DNA of 64,000 bases from Seohaeicola_A nanhaiensis (GTDB lineage Bacteria > Pseudomonadota > Alphaproteobacteria > Rhodobacterales > Rhodobacteraceae), in assembly GCF_042654245.1 (NCBI RefSeq), contig NZ_JBHSGI010000024.1, positions 62,001-126,000 on the forward strand, in the 5' to 3' direction. Under the pieces are notes generated by a model. It ran no database searches. It saw nothing but the letters and a program-made list of their open reading frames with translations, and was not told the DNA's origin. The translations under genes and the position numbers were made by a program. This document shows positions 9,401 through 16,721 of the stretch, in pieces. Positions within the stretch are counted from its first letter, which is position 1. Each line of letters opens with the position of its first letter.

Positions 9401-9812
9401 GCGCCATAGGCAGGGCAGAGCGGAACAGCTCCACCGCCTCTTCGGTTCGGCCCTGGCGGGAGAGGTGGTTGGCCAGTTGCATGCGGGCCAGCAGCGCCTC
9501 GACTGTGGTCGACCCGGCGGCGTCCTGGGCGGCGATCACCTCGCGCCAGAGCGCCTCGGCCGCGGCCATGTCGCCCCCGGTGGTGGAGGTGAGGAAGGCG
9601 GCATTGGACAGCGCGGTGGACCAGGCGGCGAGGTCGGAGGCGCCGTCTGGCGCGCGTGCGAGTTCCACCGCCTCTGCGGCGATCTTCCGGGCGCCTTCGG
9701 CGTCGCCGGCGGAAAAGGCGGCCTGGGCGCGGCTGTTGACCTCGGCCAGGGTCTCGGCATCTGCGGTCCCGGCGCAGGACAGCGCCAGGACGAGGGCGAG
9801 GACCCGGCGCAT
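6414..9812 (-). CDS. exported TPR-CHAT domain protein (caspase-like fold)
   Basis: A 1132-residue protein. It has an N-terminal signal sequence (MRRVLALVLALSCAGTADA), then about 600 residues of degenerate TPR-like helices and a short coiled region (LAEAHAGLAARLSRAQAAG). The C-terminal CHAT domain carries the catalytic pair His987 (VFATHGLTAG) and Cys1037 (VVLSACNTAAGG), followed by the family's RAFFQAGARNLLVTHW and ending at SYWAAFALVG. CHAT proteases of the caspase clan usually act on protein partners recognised by their TPRs. ATG 9812 is chosen because it starts the signal peptide and lies five bases after the rhodanese stop; an upstream extension to 10010 would overlap that gene. It is the last gene of a caspase-trypsin-rhodanese-CHAT operon. 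Export would place it in the periplasm, unlike known cytoplasmic CHAT defence effectors. Confidence 0.88.
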   Translation of the reverse strand: MRRVLALVLALSCAGTADAETLAEVNSRAQAAFSAGDAEGARKIAAEAVELARAPDGASDLAAWSTALSNAAFLTSTTGGDMAAAEALWREVIAAQDAAGSTTVEALLARMQLANHLSRQGRTEEAVELFRSALPMARGTQWHGQAAKMVADALYAAGDYTGFALAFEEVIAVAPELIRPVYGQYYGRLGQQVTALEEQEKWTEVAPLLEAQLTILRTFYDLDDRDTAIRNLMFNRYFALSQIGDYARARTQLLAWKSFGTLTEPERAFVEERMALALPLAEGGNIDTLDRLETVREALFFASAFDSGADPRIGLALRTLAGAEAYFGQTAAAIRSLEVGASILEQTEAGRRQVFLLYEDLAWALALNSEYARADLVYAKADAAREVALAQEPDPETPEERALRLVNRARFYEWTGREELARAEIDKAQTALGTASDFRAQLVRTQIADMALASGATADTGPLQTAIAALREVAPPDNADYSMALSNAADTLMVAGERKAARRLLSEAVEINRTALPDVVPQALHTRGFLARVEMIEGDRAGATAELRRVVAARKSPVYRDDLAAAAPDFEQFAWLLIDRPDRTAAGVAEAFEALQWTQVTRSAEATALLEARLAVDDPARGALLRQRQDLAEAHAGLAARLSRAQAAGQDTGALAEEIAAVAAEMAGVDSRLDALGLDALGLGSIEPLPLAEVQALLAPDEMLVTFLLPGLTPGRIAGLEGPANHVIGVTRDGVHIARMGEASRGALNRRIQAFRCDVAVSDPGCRGGGAAGLRGAMAASGPKPRAEDHFNVAAAHALFADLFGDLADEMADYPHLIIAPPPDLLRLPFEALPVSAEWSGGLADVHWLIRDHAISVLPAIYSLRALRAQDRLPRRMEHMVGFGDPVIGHAPPARCGDIAVAALRAAPSGGAVLHAAAARAVPLADVTWLAALPRLPDSVCELEAIRDAFGGAGDLVLGDAATETRVKAMDAEGFLRGADVLVFATHGLTAGETGATAPGLVLTPPAVATLEDDGLLTAGEIAGLDLDAQLVVLSACNTAAGGDTGQDGLSGLARAFFQAGARNLLVTHWAVYSEAAVDVTTGLFTALDRDPGLRFSEALRRSVLDILDDPGRPALHHHPSYWAAFALVGAE

Positions 9813-9817
9813 GCGCC

Positions 9818-10666
9818 TCACATCCCCGATGGCACGACCTGCAACCCCGCCATCTGCCAGGCGGTGATGCCGCCGCGATACCAGTAGACGTTGGCGAACC
9901 CGGCATTCACCACGCGCAGGGTTGCGTTGTAGCTCAGCCAGCAATGCGGGTCCGAACAATAGATCACGATGGGCAGATCGCGCCGCCCGCCGGTGATCTG
10001 GTTCAGCCACTGGCTCGCCTGCTGCTGCGTGCGGTCCTGGAAGTTCCCGGGCGAGGCCAAGGCCGGCGCCATCAGCGCCCGCGGCAGGCTGTATTGCCCG
10101 CCCAGCACGTCGATGAGCACCATCTGCTGCCCCGAGGCAATGGCCCCGGCCAGCGCGGCCGTCGACACCGCATTGGCCCCCGGTATCGCCGTCGGCGTCG
10201 GCGCATGCATCTGTCCCTGTCGCAACAGGTTGGTGGGCTGCACCCCGAAGTCGCGGGATTCAAAGGCAAAGATCTGCGGATCGACGCCGCCGGTATTCGG
10301 CTGCGGCTGTTGCTGATAGGGTTGTGGCTGCGGTTGCGGCTGCACATTGACCACCGGCGGCTGCGGTTGCTGGTAAGGCTGCGGCTGTTGCGTCACCCCC
10401 GGCTGCTCGTCGGTCCCGAAGGTCCCGCCAAAGTTGTCCCCTCCCGGCGCCGGGGCCTGCCCTTGGGGCGGCAATTGCACCGGCGCCGTCGGCTGGCCAT
10501 CGAACGACCCGCCGAACCCGCCACCCCCCGGCGCGGGCACCGGCTGTTGCTGCACAGGTGCAGGTGCCTGGCCACCGCTATCGAAGGATCCGCCGAACCC
10601 GCTCTGCGCGCCCGCCGCCGAAGCGGTCAGAGCCGCGACCACACAGAAAACCGACCGCATGAACAT
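9818..10666 (-). CDS. exported rhodanese-like protein with Gly/Pro/Gln-rich N-terminal repeats
   Basis: A 282-residue protein. After a signal peptide (MFMRSVFCVVAALTASAAGA) come three imperfect repeats built on GFGGSFD/FGGTF separated by Pro-Gln-rich linkers, a low-complexity tether of about 110 residues. The C-terminal rhodanese-like domain (about 150-282) has the active-site loop Cys237 in YCSDPHCWLSYNA; its second Cys242 and the following Trp recall the CXXCW rhodanese subgroup associated with PQQ catabolism rather than classic CxxGxR rhodaneses. The start at 10666 is four bases after the protease stop. Its role with the proteases is unknown; sulfur transfer or redox sensing is inference. 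Confidence 0.82.
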   Translation of the reverse strand: MFMRSVFCVVAALTASAAGAQSGFGGSFDSGGQAPAPVQQQPVPAPGGGGFGGSFDGQPTAPVQLPPQGQAPAPGGDNFGGTFGTDEQPGVTQQPQPYQQPQPPVVNVQPQPQPQPYQQQPQPNTGGVDPQIFAFESRDFGVQPTNLLRQGQMHAPTPTAIPGANAVSTAALAGAIASGQQMVLIDVLGGQYSLPRALMAPALASPGNFQDRTQQQASQWLNQITGGRRDLPIVIYCSDPHCWLSYNATLRVVNAGFANVYWYRGGITAWQMAGLQVVPSGM

Positions 10667-10670
10667 GGCG

Positions 10671-11726
10671 CTAACCCCGGACATGGCGTGCGATCCAGTC
10701 GAAATAGGCCGGTATCCGGGTATAGACGCCATACAGGCTCTCATGCCCGCAGGCCGACTTCGCTCCGATGGGCGACCGGTTCCAGCTGACGATCCCAACC
10801 TGGAGCCACTGGCCGTTCTGCTGCTTCACCATCAGCGGCCCGCCGCTGTCGCCATTGCACATCGTGCGCTGCCCCGAAGGCGTGCCCGCGCAGATCATGC
10901 CCGGGCTCAGCGCCGGTCCGATCTCCTTGGTCAGGATCGCATAGGCCTGCTCCAGGTTCTCCATCGGAATGCCGTTGGCCTGTCCGACCCCCAGCAGAAA
11001 GCCTCCCATGTCCCGCTTGGTCTGCTCGGCCATTCCAGCGTTGCAGGTCGCATTCGGAACGATGTCGATATCGGTCTCCATCAGCTGATAGGGGAACTTG
11101 CCGTCCTCCATCATGCCCCAGCCGATCACCATAGCCGGACCGGCCGGCACCTCTGTCCCCTGCGGCGCGATGGAAATCGCGCCCACCGGCCCCGAGGCCT
11201 GCTGTATCGGCTCGGCCAGTTGCACCAGCGCCACATCGTTGTCGATCCGCTTGGGGTCGTAGTCCTCGTGCACGATCACCCGTGCCACCGGGCGGTAATC
11301 GCCCTCGCGCACATCGACGGCGCTGGTATGCACCAGCACATCCGCCGCCTGTGTTGGTGATCCGTCCGGCTTGACCAGGCAATGCGCCGCCGTCAGCACC
11401 CATTGCCGCGCGATCAGAGAGCCGCCGCAGAACTGCGACTGGAACCGCGCCTCGGGCGTGCCTTCGCCCGCCTTGTTGGCATCATGCAGCGAAACCTGCG
11501 CGGGCCAAGCCCCAGTCTGCGCCGCGCGTCCGCCAAAGATCCGCGCCGCCGTGTCGGCCTCGATCGCGCCCGCTTGCTCTTTGAGGCCCATCACATAGGC
11601 CTTCACCAGCACCTCGTCTCCCCCGGTGGGCACTGCCACGGCAGCCAGACTGGTCTGCTGCGCCGACACCGCCAAGGGCGCCAACGCGCCGGCCAGAGCC
11701 ATCCCAAACATCCTTCGAAATCTCAT
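10671..11726 (-). CDS. exported trypsin-fold serine protease (family S1), apparent zymogen
   Basis: A 351-residue chymotrypsin-fold protease. A signal peptide (MRFRRMFGMALAGALAPLAVSA) is followed by a pro-segment of about 40 residues ending AAR62-IFGG, the classic zymogen cleavage site. The catalytic triad is His115 (LTAAHC), Asp164 (DNDVAL) and Ser294 (GDSGGP), with cysteines in the family positions. By motif spacing, the residue at chymotrypsin position 189 is Thr288, not Asp, so P1 Arg/Lys specificity is not expected even though its own activation site is Arg. ATG 11726 follows GGAGAA; ATG 11753 is less likely. It sits 33 bases downstream of the caspase gene. Confidence 0.92.
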   Translation of the reverse strand: MRFRRMFGMALAGALAPLAVSAQQTSLAAVAVPTGGDEVLVKAYVMGLKEQAGAIEADTAARIFGGRAAQTGAWPAQVSLHDANKAGEGTPEARFQSQFCGGSLIARQWVLTAAHCLVKPDGSPTQAADVLVHTSAVDVREGDYRPVARVIVHEDYDPKRIDNDVALVQLAEPIQQASGPVGAISIAPQGTEVPAGPAMVIGWGMMEDGKFPYQLMETDIDIVPNATCNAGMAEQTKRDMGGFLLGVGQANGIPMENLEQAYAILTKEIGPALSPGMICAGTPSGQRTMCNGDSGGPLMVKQQNGQWLQVGIVSWNRSPIGAKSACGHESLYGVYTRIPAYFDWIARHVRG

Positions 11727-11759
11727 CGGTCGTTCTCCCAGTTCGTCATTCAAATCACA

Positions 11760-13907
11760 TCACTTCGCAATTCCTGCCCGGGCAAAGGCTTCGGGCTTGG
11801 GCAGAACCCGCCAGTCGTGCCGCTCCACCCAGACCTCCGAGGCCGCCGCCCGCGCCCCGAAGGCCCCGCGCGTGCCCGGCCGCTGCGCCAGCCCGGTCAG
11901 GAAATCGATCACCTGTCCCTCTGCCGCCCCCCGCGTCGGTGCGCCCGCGCAGGTCTCGATCATCCCCTCCAGGTTCAGCGCCTCGGCATTCGCCTCCGCC
12001 TCAGTCACCACCAGAAACAGTCGCTCCTCACCCGCTGCATAGCCTTCGGGACAGTCCGAACACAGGATCATCCCATCGCCCACCGCGCGCGGCCGGGCGG
12101 TGTCCTCGATCCGCTCATAGGCCGTGTTCACGCAGTATTTCGCGTCGATATGGATGCGGTTCACGTCCCGCGCCCCCGCCGTTGCCCCCTGCGCCGAAAC
12201 CGTCAGCGCGTCGCACTGCTTGAGATCGGCCGAAGGCGCCAGCGCGACCGGCGCCGCCGCGCCCTCCATCGCCACGCCACATTCCTCGTAGGGATCGACG
12301 CCCGCGTCGACCGGCGCCAGCGCGCGCGCATCCGCCGCCGCGACGTCGATGCGGATGTTCACCGGATTGGGCGAAAGCAGCGAGGGCTTGGTCGCCACCG
12401 ACGACAGCAGCCGCGACAATTCCTCCGCCTTGCGAATTCGCCGCAGCGCCGCCGTCAGCGCCGCCACCTCGGGCGCCACCTGCAGCCCCACCGGGCTGCC
12501 GCCGATCTGCGCGCGCGGTCCGAACCACAGTGCACCCTCGGCCAGCACACTCTCCACGTCGTAAGCCGTCGCGTCGTATTCCACCCGCGTGCCGCCATCG
12601 GCATTCACCGCCGCAACCGCCGCCTCCAGCGCCACGGCCGCCGGATCGCCCGGTGCCAGCGCCAGCCCGTCCATCCCGCGCGGTGGGGCCAGCCGCACCA
12701 CCAGATCGACCGGCCGGGCCAGCACCTGCGCATAGCGCGCTCCGGGCGGCAGGCTGCCCGAATCGGGGCAGGGCAGGGCCGCCTGCGGCACACAGTCTGC
12801 CGCGACCGGGACCAGCCGCGCCGTCGTGGCCGTGCTCTTCTGCACCTGCGCCGTGCCGATCAGGGCGTCGGCCGGATCGGCCGGATCGGCCACCAGCCCC
12901 ATCACCGTTCCGTCCGCCAGCCCATGCACCCGGCCGGCCCGCAGCCTGTTGCCCTGAACGGCGAACCGGCGCAGCCCGGCGGTATCGCGGCCGCCCAGAA
13001 CCGTGGCGTCAATCAGCGTGCCGGCCCAGAGCGGCGTCTGCAACCGCGCGCCTCCGGGCACTGTCGTGTCGTTCATGTCGGCCAACACGCCTTGGAACAG
13101 CTGGCGATAGCTGATCGCTCCGGCATCCTGCAACCGCGCCGCAAGCTTGGCGGTGAACAGCCCGTACCAGACCTCGCCCTCATCGGTGGCAAAGCTCACC
13201 TCGCGCGCCACCTCCGAGGAGCGCGCGGCATAGAAGGCAAGGTAGCCGCCCGGCGGCTCTGGCCCGTCCTCTTCCACCGTATCCGCCTCGGTCACCCGGC
13301 TTGCCGATGCGCTCACGCCCAGCAGCGCGGGATCGACATAGCGTGCCGCCGTCCCGTCCGGCGCCGCCCGCAGCCCGCTGCCCGAATGACAGCTGTCCAT
13401 GACGAGCCAGACATCCGCACCCGTCTCGCGGATCGCCCGCACCATCCGTCCGATATCGTCATCCACCAGCGCATTGGGGATCAGCCCCGCCCCCGGCTCG
13501 GCCCGCCCGGTGTCGGCCGGCAGGAAGACCTCGTCCAGCCCGTCGGTCTCGTCACCGTCCTGATCCGGCTGGCGCGTGCCGTGCCCCGACATCGAGATGA
13601 ACACCAGATCGCCCGGGACCGAGCGTGCAGCGAGCGCGGCAAAACCCTTGATGATCGCCGCCCGCGTCGGCACGCCGCCGCCCTCGACGCCATCCGCCAG
13701 GATCGAAATGTCACGGACACCGCGTCCGCGCATCACCTCTTGCAGGAACCGCACGTCATGCGCAGGACCCTTAAGGTCGGCCATGCCGATCGAATTGTCG
13801 TAGTCGGAAACGCCGATCAGCAGCGCGCGCACCTCGGCTGCCGCAGTCTGCGCAAAGAGACAGACGCAAACCGCCAGAACGGACGGCCACCACACCCTGA
13901 CCACCAA
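11760..13907 (-). CDS. exported metacaspase-like (peptidase C14) protein
   Basis: A 715-residue protein with a signal sequence ending TAAAEV and a caspase p20-like domain at about 26-250. The dyad is His109 (ISMSGHGT) and Cys173 (VMDSCHSGSG). Asp171 of the DSC motif and the acidic stretch DQDGDETDGLDEVFLPAD match metacaspases, in which this Asp shapes a pocket for Arg/Lys at P1. The remaining 450 residues match no domain I recognise and include paired cysteines. The start is TTG 13907 or GTG 13904, after a GGGGG stretch. It is the first gene of the four-gene protease operon. I infer that it could activate the downstream protease zymogen. Confidence 0.88.
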   Translation of the reverse strand: MVVRVWWPSVLAVCVCLFAQTAAAEVRALLIGVSDYDNSIGMADLKGPAHDVRFLQEVMRGRGVRDISILADGVEGGGVPTRAAIIKGFAALAARSVPGDLVFISMSGHGTRQPDQDGDETDGLDEVFLPADTGRAEPGAGLIPNALVDDDIGRMVRAIRETGADVWLVMDSCHSGSGLRAAPDGTAARYVDPALLGVSASASRVTEADTVEEDGPEPPGGYLAFYAARSSEVAREVSFATDEGEVWYGLFTAKLAARLQDAGAISYRQLFQGVLADMNDTTVPGGARLQTPLWAGTLIDATVLGGRDTAGLRRFAVQGNRLRAGRVHGLADGTVMGLVADPADPADALIGTAQVQKSTATTARLVPVAADCVPQAALPCPDSGSLPPGARYAQVLARPVDLVVRLAPPRGMDGLALAPGDPAAVALEAAVAAVNADGGTRVEYDATAYDVESVLAEGALWFGPRAQIGGSPVGLQVAPEVAALTAALRRIRKAEELSRLLSSVATKPSLLSPNPVNIRIDVAAADARALAPVDAGVDPYEECGVAMEGAAAPVALAPSADLKQCDALTVSAQGATAGARDVNRIHIDAKYCVNTAYERIEDTARPRAVGDGMILCSDCPEGYAAGEERLFLVVTEAEANAEALNLEGMIETCAGAPTRGAAEGQVIDFLTGLAQRPGTRGAFGARAAASEVWVERHDWRVLPKPEAFARAGIAK

Positions 13908-14053
13908 GCAAACCCCCGGTCGAATGCCAAAATAAAAAATTCCTTGCGCCCATCATGACACAAGCCGGCCAGCAATTGAAAGAGCTTGGCGATGTTTACA
14001 CAGACCGCGAGTCGGGCCACCATGACCGCGGAAACTCCGGCGAGGATCGACGA
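13908..14053. promoter_or_regulatory. divergent intergenic region of the protease locus
   Basis: This 146-base gap separates the caspase operon (minus) from the alpha/beta-hydrolase gene (plus). It contains an A/T-rich run around 13929-13945, unusual for this GC-rich window, and a TTGAAA hexamer near 13977. No convincing full promoter or operator palindrome could be fixed by eye. Its position makes it the probable shared control region. Confidence 0.4.
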
Positions 14054-15778
14054 GTGCTCAAGCGTTGGATGTGTGCCCTGACCGTGGCGCTAATGGCGGC
14101 CTTGCCCGCTGGCCTCACCGCGCAGGAGGATCCCGGCCTGATCGGCCTGGCCTATCTGGCCGAAACCGATCCGCCCGCCGCGCTCGACCGGATCGACGCA
14201 CTGCTGGCGCAGGAAGAGGCCAGCCCCGATCCCGACATCCGCCTGGTCTTCGACCTCTACCGTCTTGGCGCCGACCTGCTGATCGGGCAGGGCAGGGGCG
14301 CCGAGGCCGCCGGCGTGCTGCTGCAACTCGGCCGCTATGCCGCCGGCAACCGCGCCGTGCTGAACGTTGATCCCGCCCGCCTCTTCGACGAAGCCGCGCG
14401 CCTGTATCAAGCGGCGGGCGACCCCGCCTCGGCGGTTACGGCCCTCACCGCCCTTGTCGAGGAACAACGTTCCGGCGCCCGGCCGGGCGCGGTCATCGCC
14501 GAAACCCTGAACCGCCTTGCAACCATGGCCGAACAGGCCGGCGACACCGCCGCCGCCACCCGCCACCGCGCCGCCGCTTCCGCCGCGCTCGAACCGCTCA
14601 CAGCGGGCGCGCGCGGCAGCGAAGAGGGCTTCCGCGAGGTCGAGGTCTATTATGCCACCGACCGCGCGCGCACCGGCGAGGCCGACCCCAACGAGTTCTA
14701 CGGCCCCGGCCGCGGCACGCTGGAGCTGGGCGTCGCCACCGTTTCGGTCCCTGAGACCCATACCCCCGGCCTCGTCGAGGCTCCCTCGATCTGGCGTCTC
14801 GAATTCCGCGCCGACCCTGCCAAACACGTCGTTCTGCAATCGGTGGAGCCGATGGAACCCGCGGGCTTCTGGCGCCGCCTCAGCACCGAATTCACCCACA
14901 CGCCGGAAAAGGAGGCCTTCGTCTTCGTCCACGGCTATAACGTGACCTTCGACGCCGCCGCCCGCCGCGCTGCGCAAATCGCCTATGACATGAATTTCGC
15001 CGGCATCCCCATTCTCTATTCCTGGCCCTCGCGCGGCACCACCGTTGGCTATGTCGCCGACACCGCCGTGGTCCAGCTCTCGGGCCGCCGCCTGACCCAT
15101 TTCCTCGACGACTTGGTCGCAAAGTCCGGCGCCGAGACGATCCACCTCGTCGCCCATTCGATGGGCAACCGCGCCCTCACCGAAGCGCTCGAACTCATGG
15201 CTCTGCGCCAGGGGTCCAAACCCGGCGACCCGCCGGTCTTCGGGCAGATCCTCTTTGCCGCCCCCGACGTCGACGCCGGCCTGTTCAAGGAAATCCTGCC
15301 CACGATCCGCCCGCTCGCCAAGCGGATGACTCTTTACGCCTCCGAGGAAGACTGGGCGCTGACCGCCTCGCGCAAGCTGCACGGCGACATGCCCCGCGCC
15401 GGAATCGGCGGCAAGACCACGCTCACCTCCTCCCAGATCGACAGCATCGACATGTCCGAACTCGGCGAGGACATGCTCGCGCACAGCTACTTCGCCGACG
15501 ACAGCTCGGCGCTCGCCGACATGATGACCCTGTTCTGGACCAACAATGCCCCGCAGAACCGCTGCGGCCTGTTCGCCGATTCGCCCGGTGCCTCCCCGGT
15601 CTGGACCTATCGCCGCGGCATCTGCTCGGACCGCAGCCTGATCTCGGTCCTGGGCAACCTGCAGCGAGAGAACGTCCACTCCGCCCAGCAGGCGCGCATC
15701 GTCCTGCAGCGCACCGTCTCCGACGCCGAAGTGGTGAAAAAGCTGGCCCCCGTGGTCGAGGCCATCGTCTCGCAATAG
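14054..15778 (+). CDS. exported alpha/beta-hydrolase (DUF900 type) with helical N-terminal region
   Basis: A 574-residue protein. It starts with a signal sequence (KRWMCALTVALMAALPAGLTAQ), then about 160 residues of Ala/Leu-rich helices resembling TPRs, then a DUF900-type alpha/beta-hydrolase domain from about residue 190. The motifs VYYATDRAR, FVFVHGYNVTFD (His293) and the nucleophile elbow LVAHSMGNRAL (Ser369) are characteristic. GTG 14054 is preceded by GAGGAT and begins the signal peptide; ATG 14069 is the alternative. It is divergent from the caspase operon and its stop codon abuts that of the next minus-strand gene. The substrate is unknown; a lipase- or esterase-like role in the envelope is possible. 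Confidence 0.85.
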   Translation: MLKRWMCALTVALMAALPAGLTAQEDPGLIGLAYLAETDPPAALDRIDALLAQEEASPDPDIRLVFDLYRLGADLLIGQGRGAEAAGVLLQLGRYAAGNRAVLNVDPARLFDEAARLYQAAGDPASAVTALTALVEEQRSGARPGAVIAETLNRLATMAEQAGDTAAATRHRAAASAALEPLTAGARGSEEGFREVEVYYATDRARTGEADPNEFYGPGRGTLELGVATVSVPETHTPGLVEAPSIWRLEFRADPAKHVVLQSVEPMEPAGFWRRLSTEFTHTPEKEAFVFVHGYNVTFDAAARRAAQIAYDMNFAGIPILYSWPSRGTTVGYVADTAVVQLSGRRLTHFLDDLVAKSGAETIHLVAHSMGNRALTEALELMALRQGSKPGDPPVFGQILFAAPDVDAGLFKEILPTIRPLAKRMTLYASEEDWALTASRKLHGDMPRAGIGGKTTLTSSQIDSIDMSELGEDMLAHSYFADDSSALADMMTLFWTNNAPQNRCGLFADSPGASPVWTYRRGICSDRSLISVLGNLQRENVHSAQQARIVLQRTVSDAEVVKKLAPVVEAIVSQ

Positions 15779-16705
15779 CTACTGGCGAATATAGTCCAGG
15801 AATCGCTGATGCTGCTGGTCGTTCAGCAGTTCGCGCTGGATCCGGTCCCGCTCGCGCTGCTGCGCGGTCTGCTCGTTGGCCTGCCGGCGCTGCTCCGCCA
15901 GCTTCTGCTGCACCTCGCCCACCTTGCGCTGCCACTCGGGATTGGCCCGGAACGACGCGGCGATCTGCTTGATCAGCGCCTCGTCCGCGGCCTGTCGCTC
16001 CACCGCCACCCACTCCAGTTGCATCGCGTTCACCACCGTATGCTGGTTCAGCGCATACATGTTCGAATCCCGCAGCTCGCTCTGGAACATGTACCAGCTG
16101 AACCCGACCCGCTCGATCACCGGTCCGCCGCCCAGCCGATAGGTCAGCTCCAGCGTGAAGGCATCATAGGCCACGCTGGAGCCCGGAACCTGCGTGCCCC
16201 CAGCCATCTGCGCGTATTGCGCCCGCAGCGCCTCGTTCGGTGTGCGCTTCAGCACCTGAGCGCCCGGCCGCTGCGCCAGCACGAAATTCTGCACCAGCGA
16301 CTCGGCATCCCGCACCAGACCGACATGGCAATTCGATCCCTGCCACTGGGTGCGCAGCCGGTTGCGGTCGGCCTCGACCTGCACCTTCATCTGCGCTTCC
16401 AGATAGGGATCGAGACCGGCGAGGATCGCCTCGGTCCAGAGGATCTGATGCCCCGGCACCACCCGGACGCCGGTGCGACCGTCGGGAGACCGCGCCGTCA
16501 GAACCAGTTCGTAAAGATCGTTGCCGGAACAGGGCTTCTGCCACAGGATCTGCCCCTCGACCTGCCAGTCGCGCGGCACGTCGATCGTATAGGCCACGAT
16601 CTCCCGGTCGAACCCCTGCCGGTCCATGACCTCATGGGTCACCATCTGCGCGCGCCCGGCGCCGGCGATCAGGGTCAGGGCGGCCAGCAGCGCGAAACGC
16701 AGCAT
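15779..16705 (-). CDS. exported protein of unknown function
   Basis: A 308-residue protein that I do not recognise. It has a clear signal peptide (MLRFALLAALTLIAGAGRAQ) and a mixed alpha/beta central part with two cysteines (KPCSGND, SNCHVGLV) that could form a disulfide. The last 60 residues form a charged, Gln/Arg-rich helix (about 245-308) likely to be a coiled coil. Its TAG stop is immediately adjacent to the stop of the convergent hydrolase gene. It lies 16 bases downstream of the small membrane-protein gene and is probably co-transcribed with it. Confidence 0.75.
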   Translation of the reverse strand: MLRFALLAALTLIAGAGRAQMVTHEVMDRQGFDREIVAYTIDVPRDWQVEGQILWQKPCSGNDLYELVLTARSPDGRTGVRVVPGHQILWTEAILAGLDPYLEAQMKVQVEADRNRLRTQWQGSNCHVGLVRDAESLVQNFVLAQRPGAQVLKRTPNEALRAQYAQMAGGTQVPGSSVAYDAFTLELTYRLGGGPVIERVGFSWYMFQSELRDSNMYALNQHTVVNAMQLEWVAVERQAADEALIKQIAASFRANPEWQRKVGEVQQKLAEQRRQANEQTAQQRERDRIQRELLNDQQHQRFLDYIRQ

Positions 16706-16721
16706 GTGAAAACTCCTTGCT

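Noticed and set aside
6294..9887. Long plus-strand open frame of about 1200 codons opposite the CHAT gene
   Set aside because: It is rich in Arg, Gln, Gly and His with no fold or motif, and is exactly antisense to a gene with clear catalytic motifs and a signal peptide. In high-GC DNA such shadows are expected.
9813..10010. N-terminal extension of the TPR-CHAT protein
   Set aside because: It would overlap the upstream rhodanese gene, has basic low-complexity residues, and places the clear signal peptide in the interior.
10393..10620. Possible CRISPR-like or tandem DNA repeat
   Set aside because: The repetition is due to codons for the Pro/Gln/Gly-rich FGGSF repeats of the rhodanese-like protein; units are unequal and lie within a coding frame.
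6414..13907. Known cytoplasmic CHAT effector systems such as gRAMP/Craspase
   Set aside because: No CRISPR array, Cas protein or RNA-guided component is present, and all products carry export signals.
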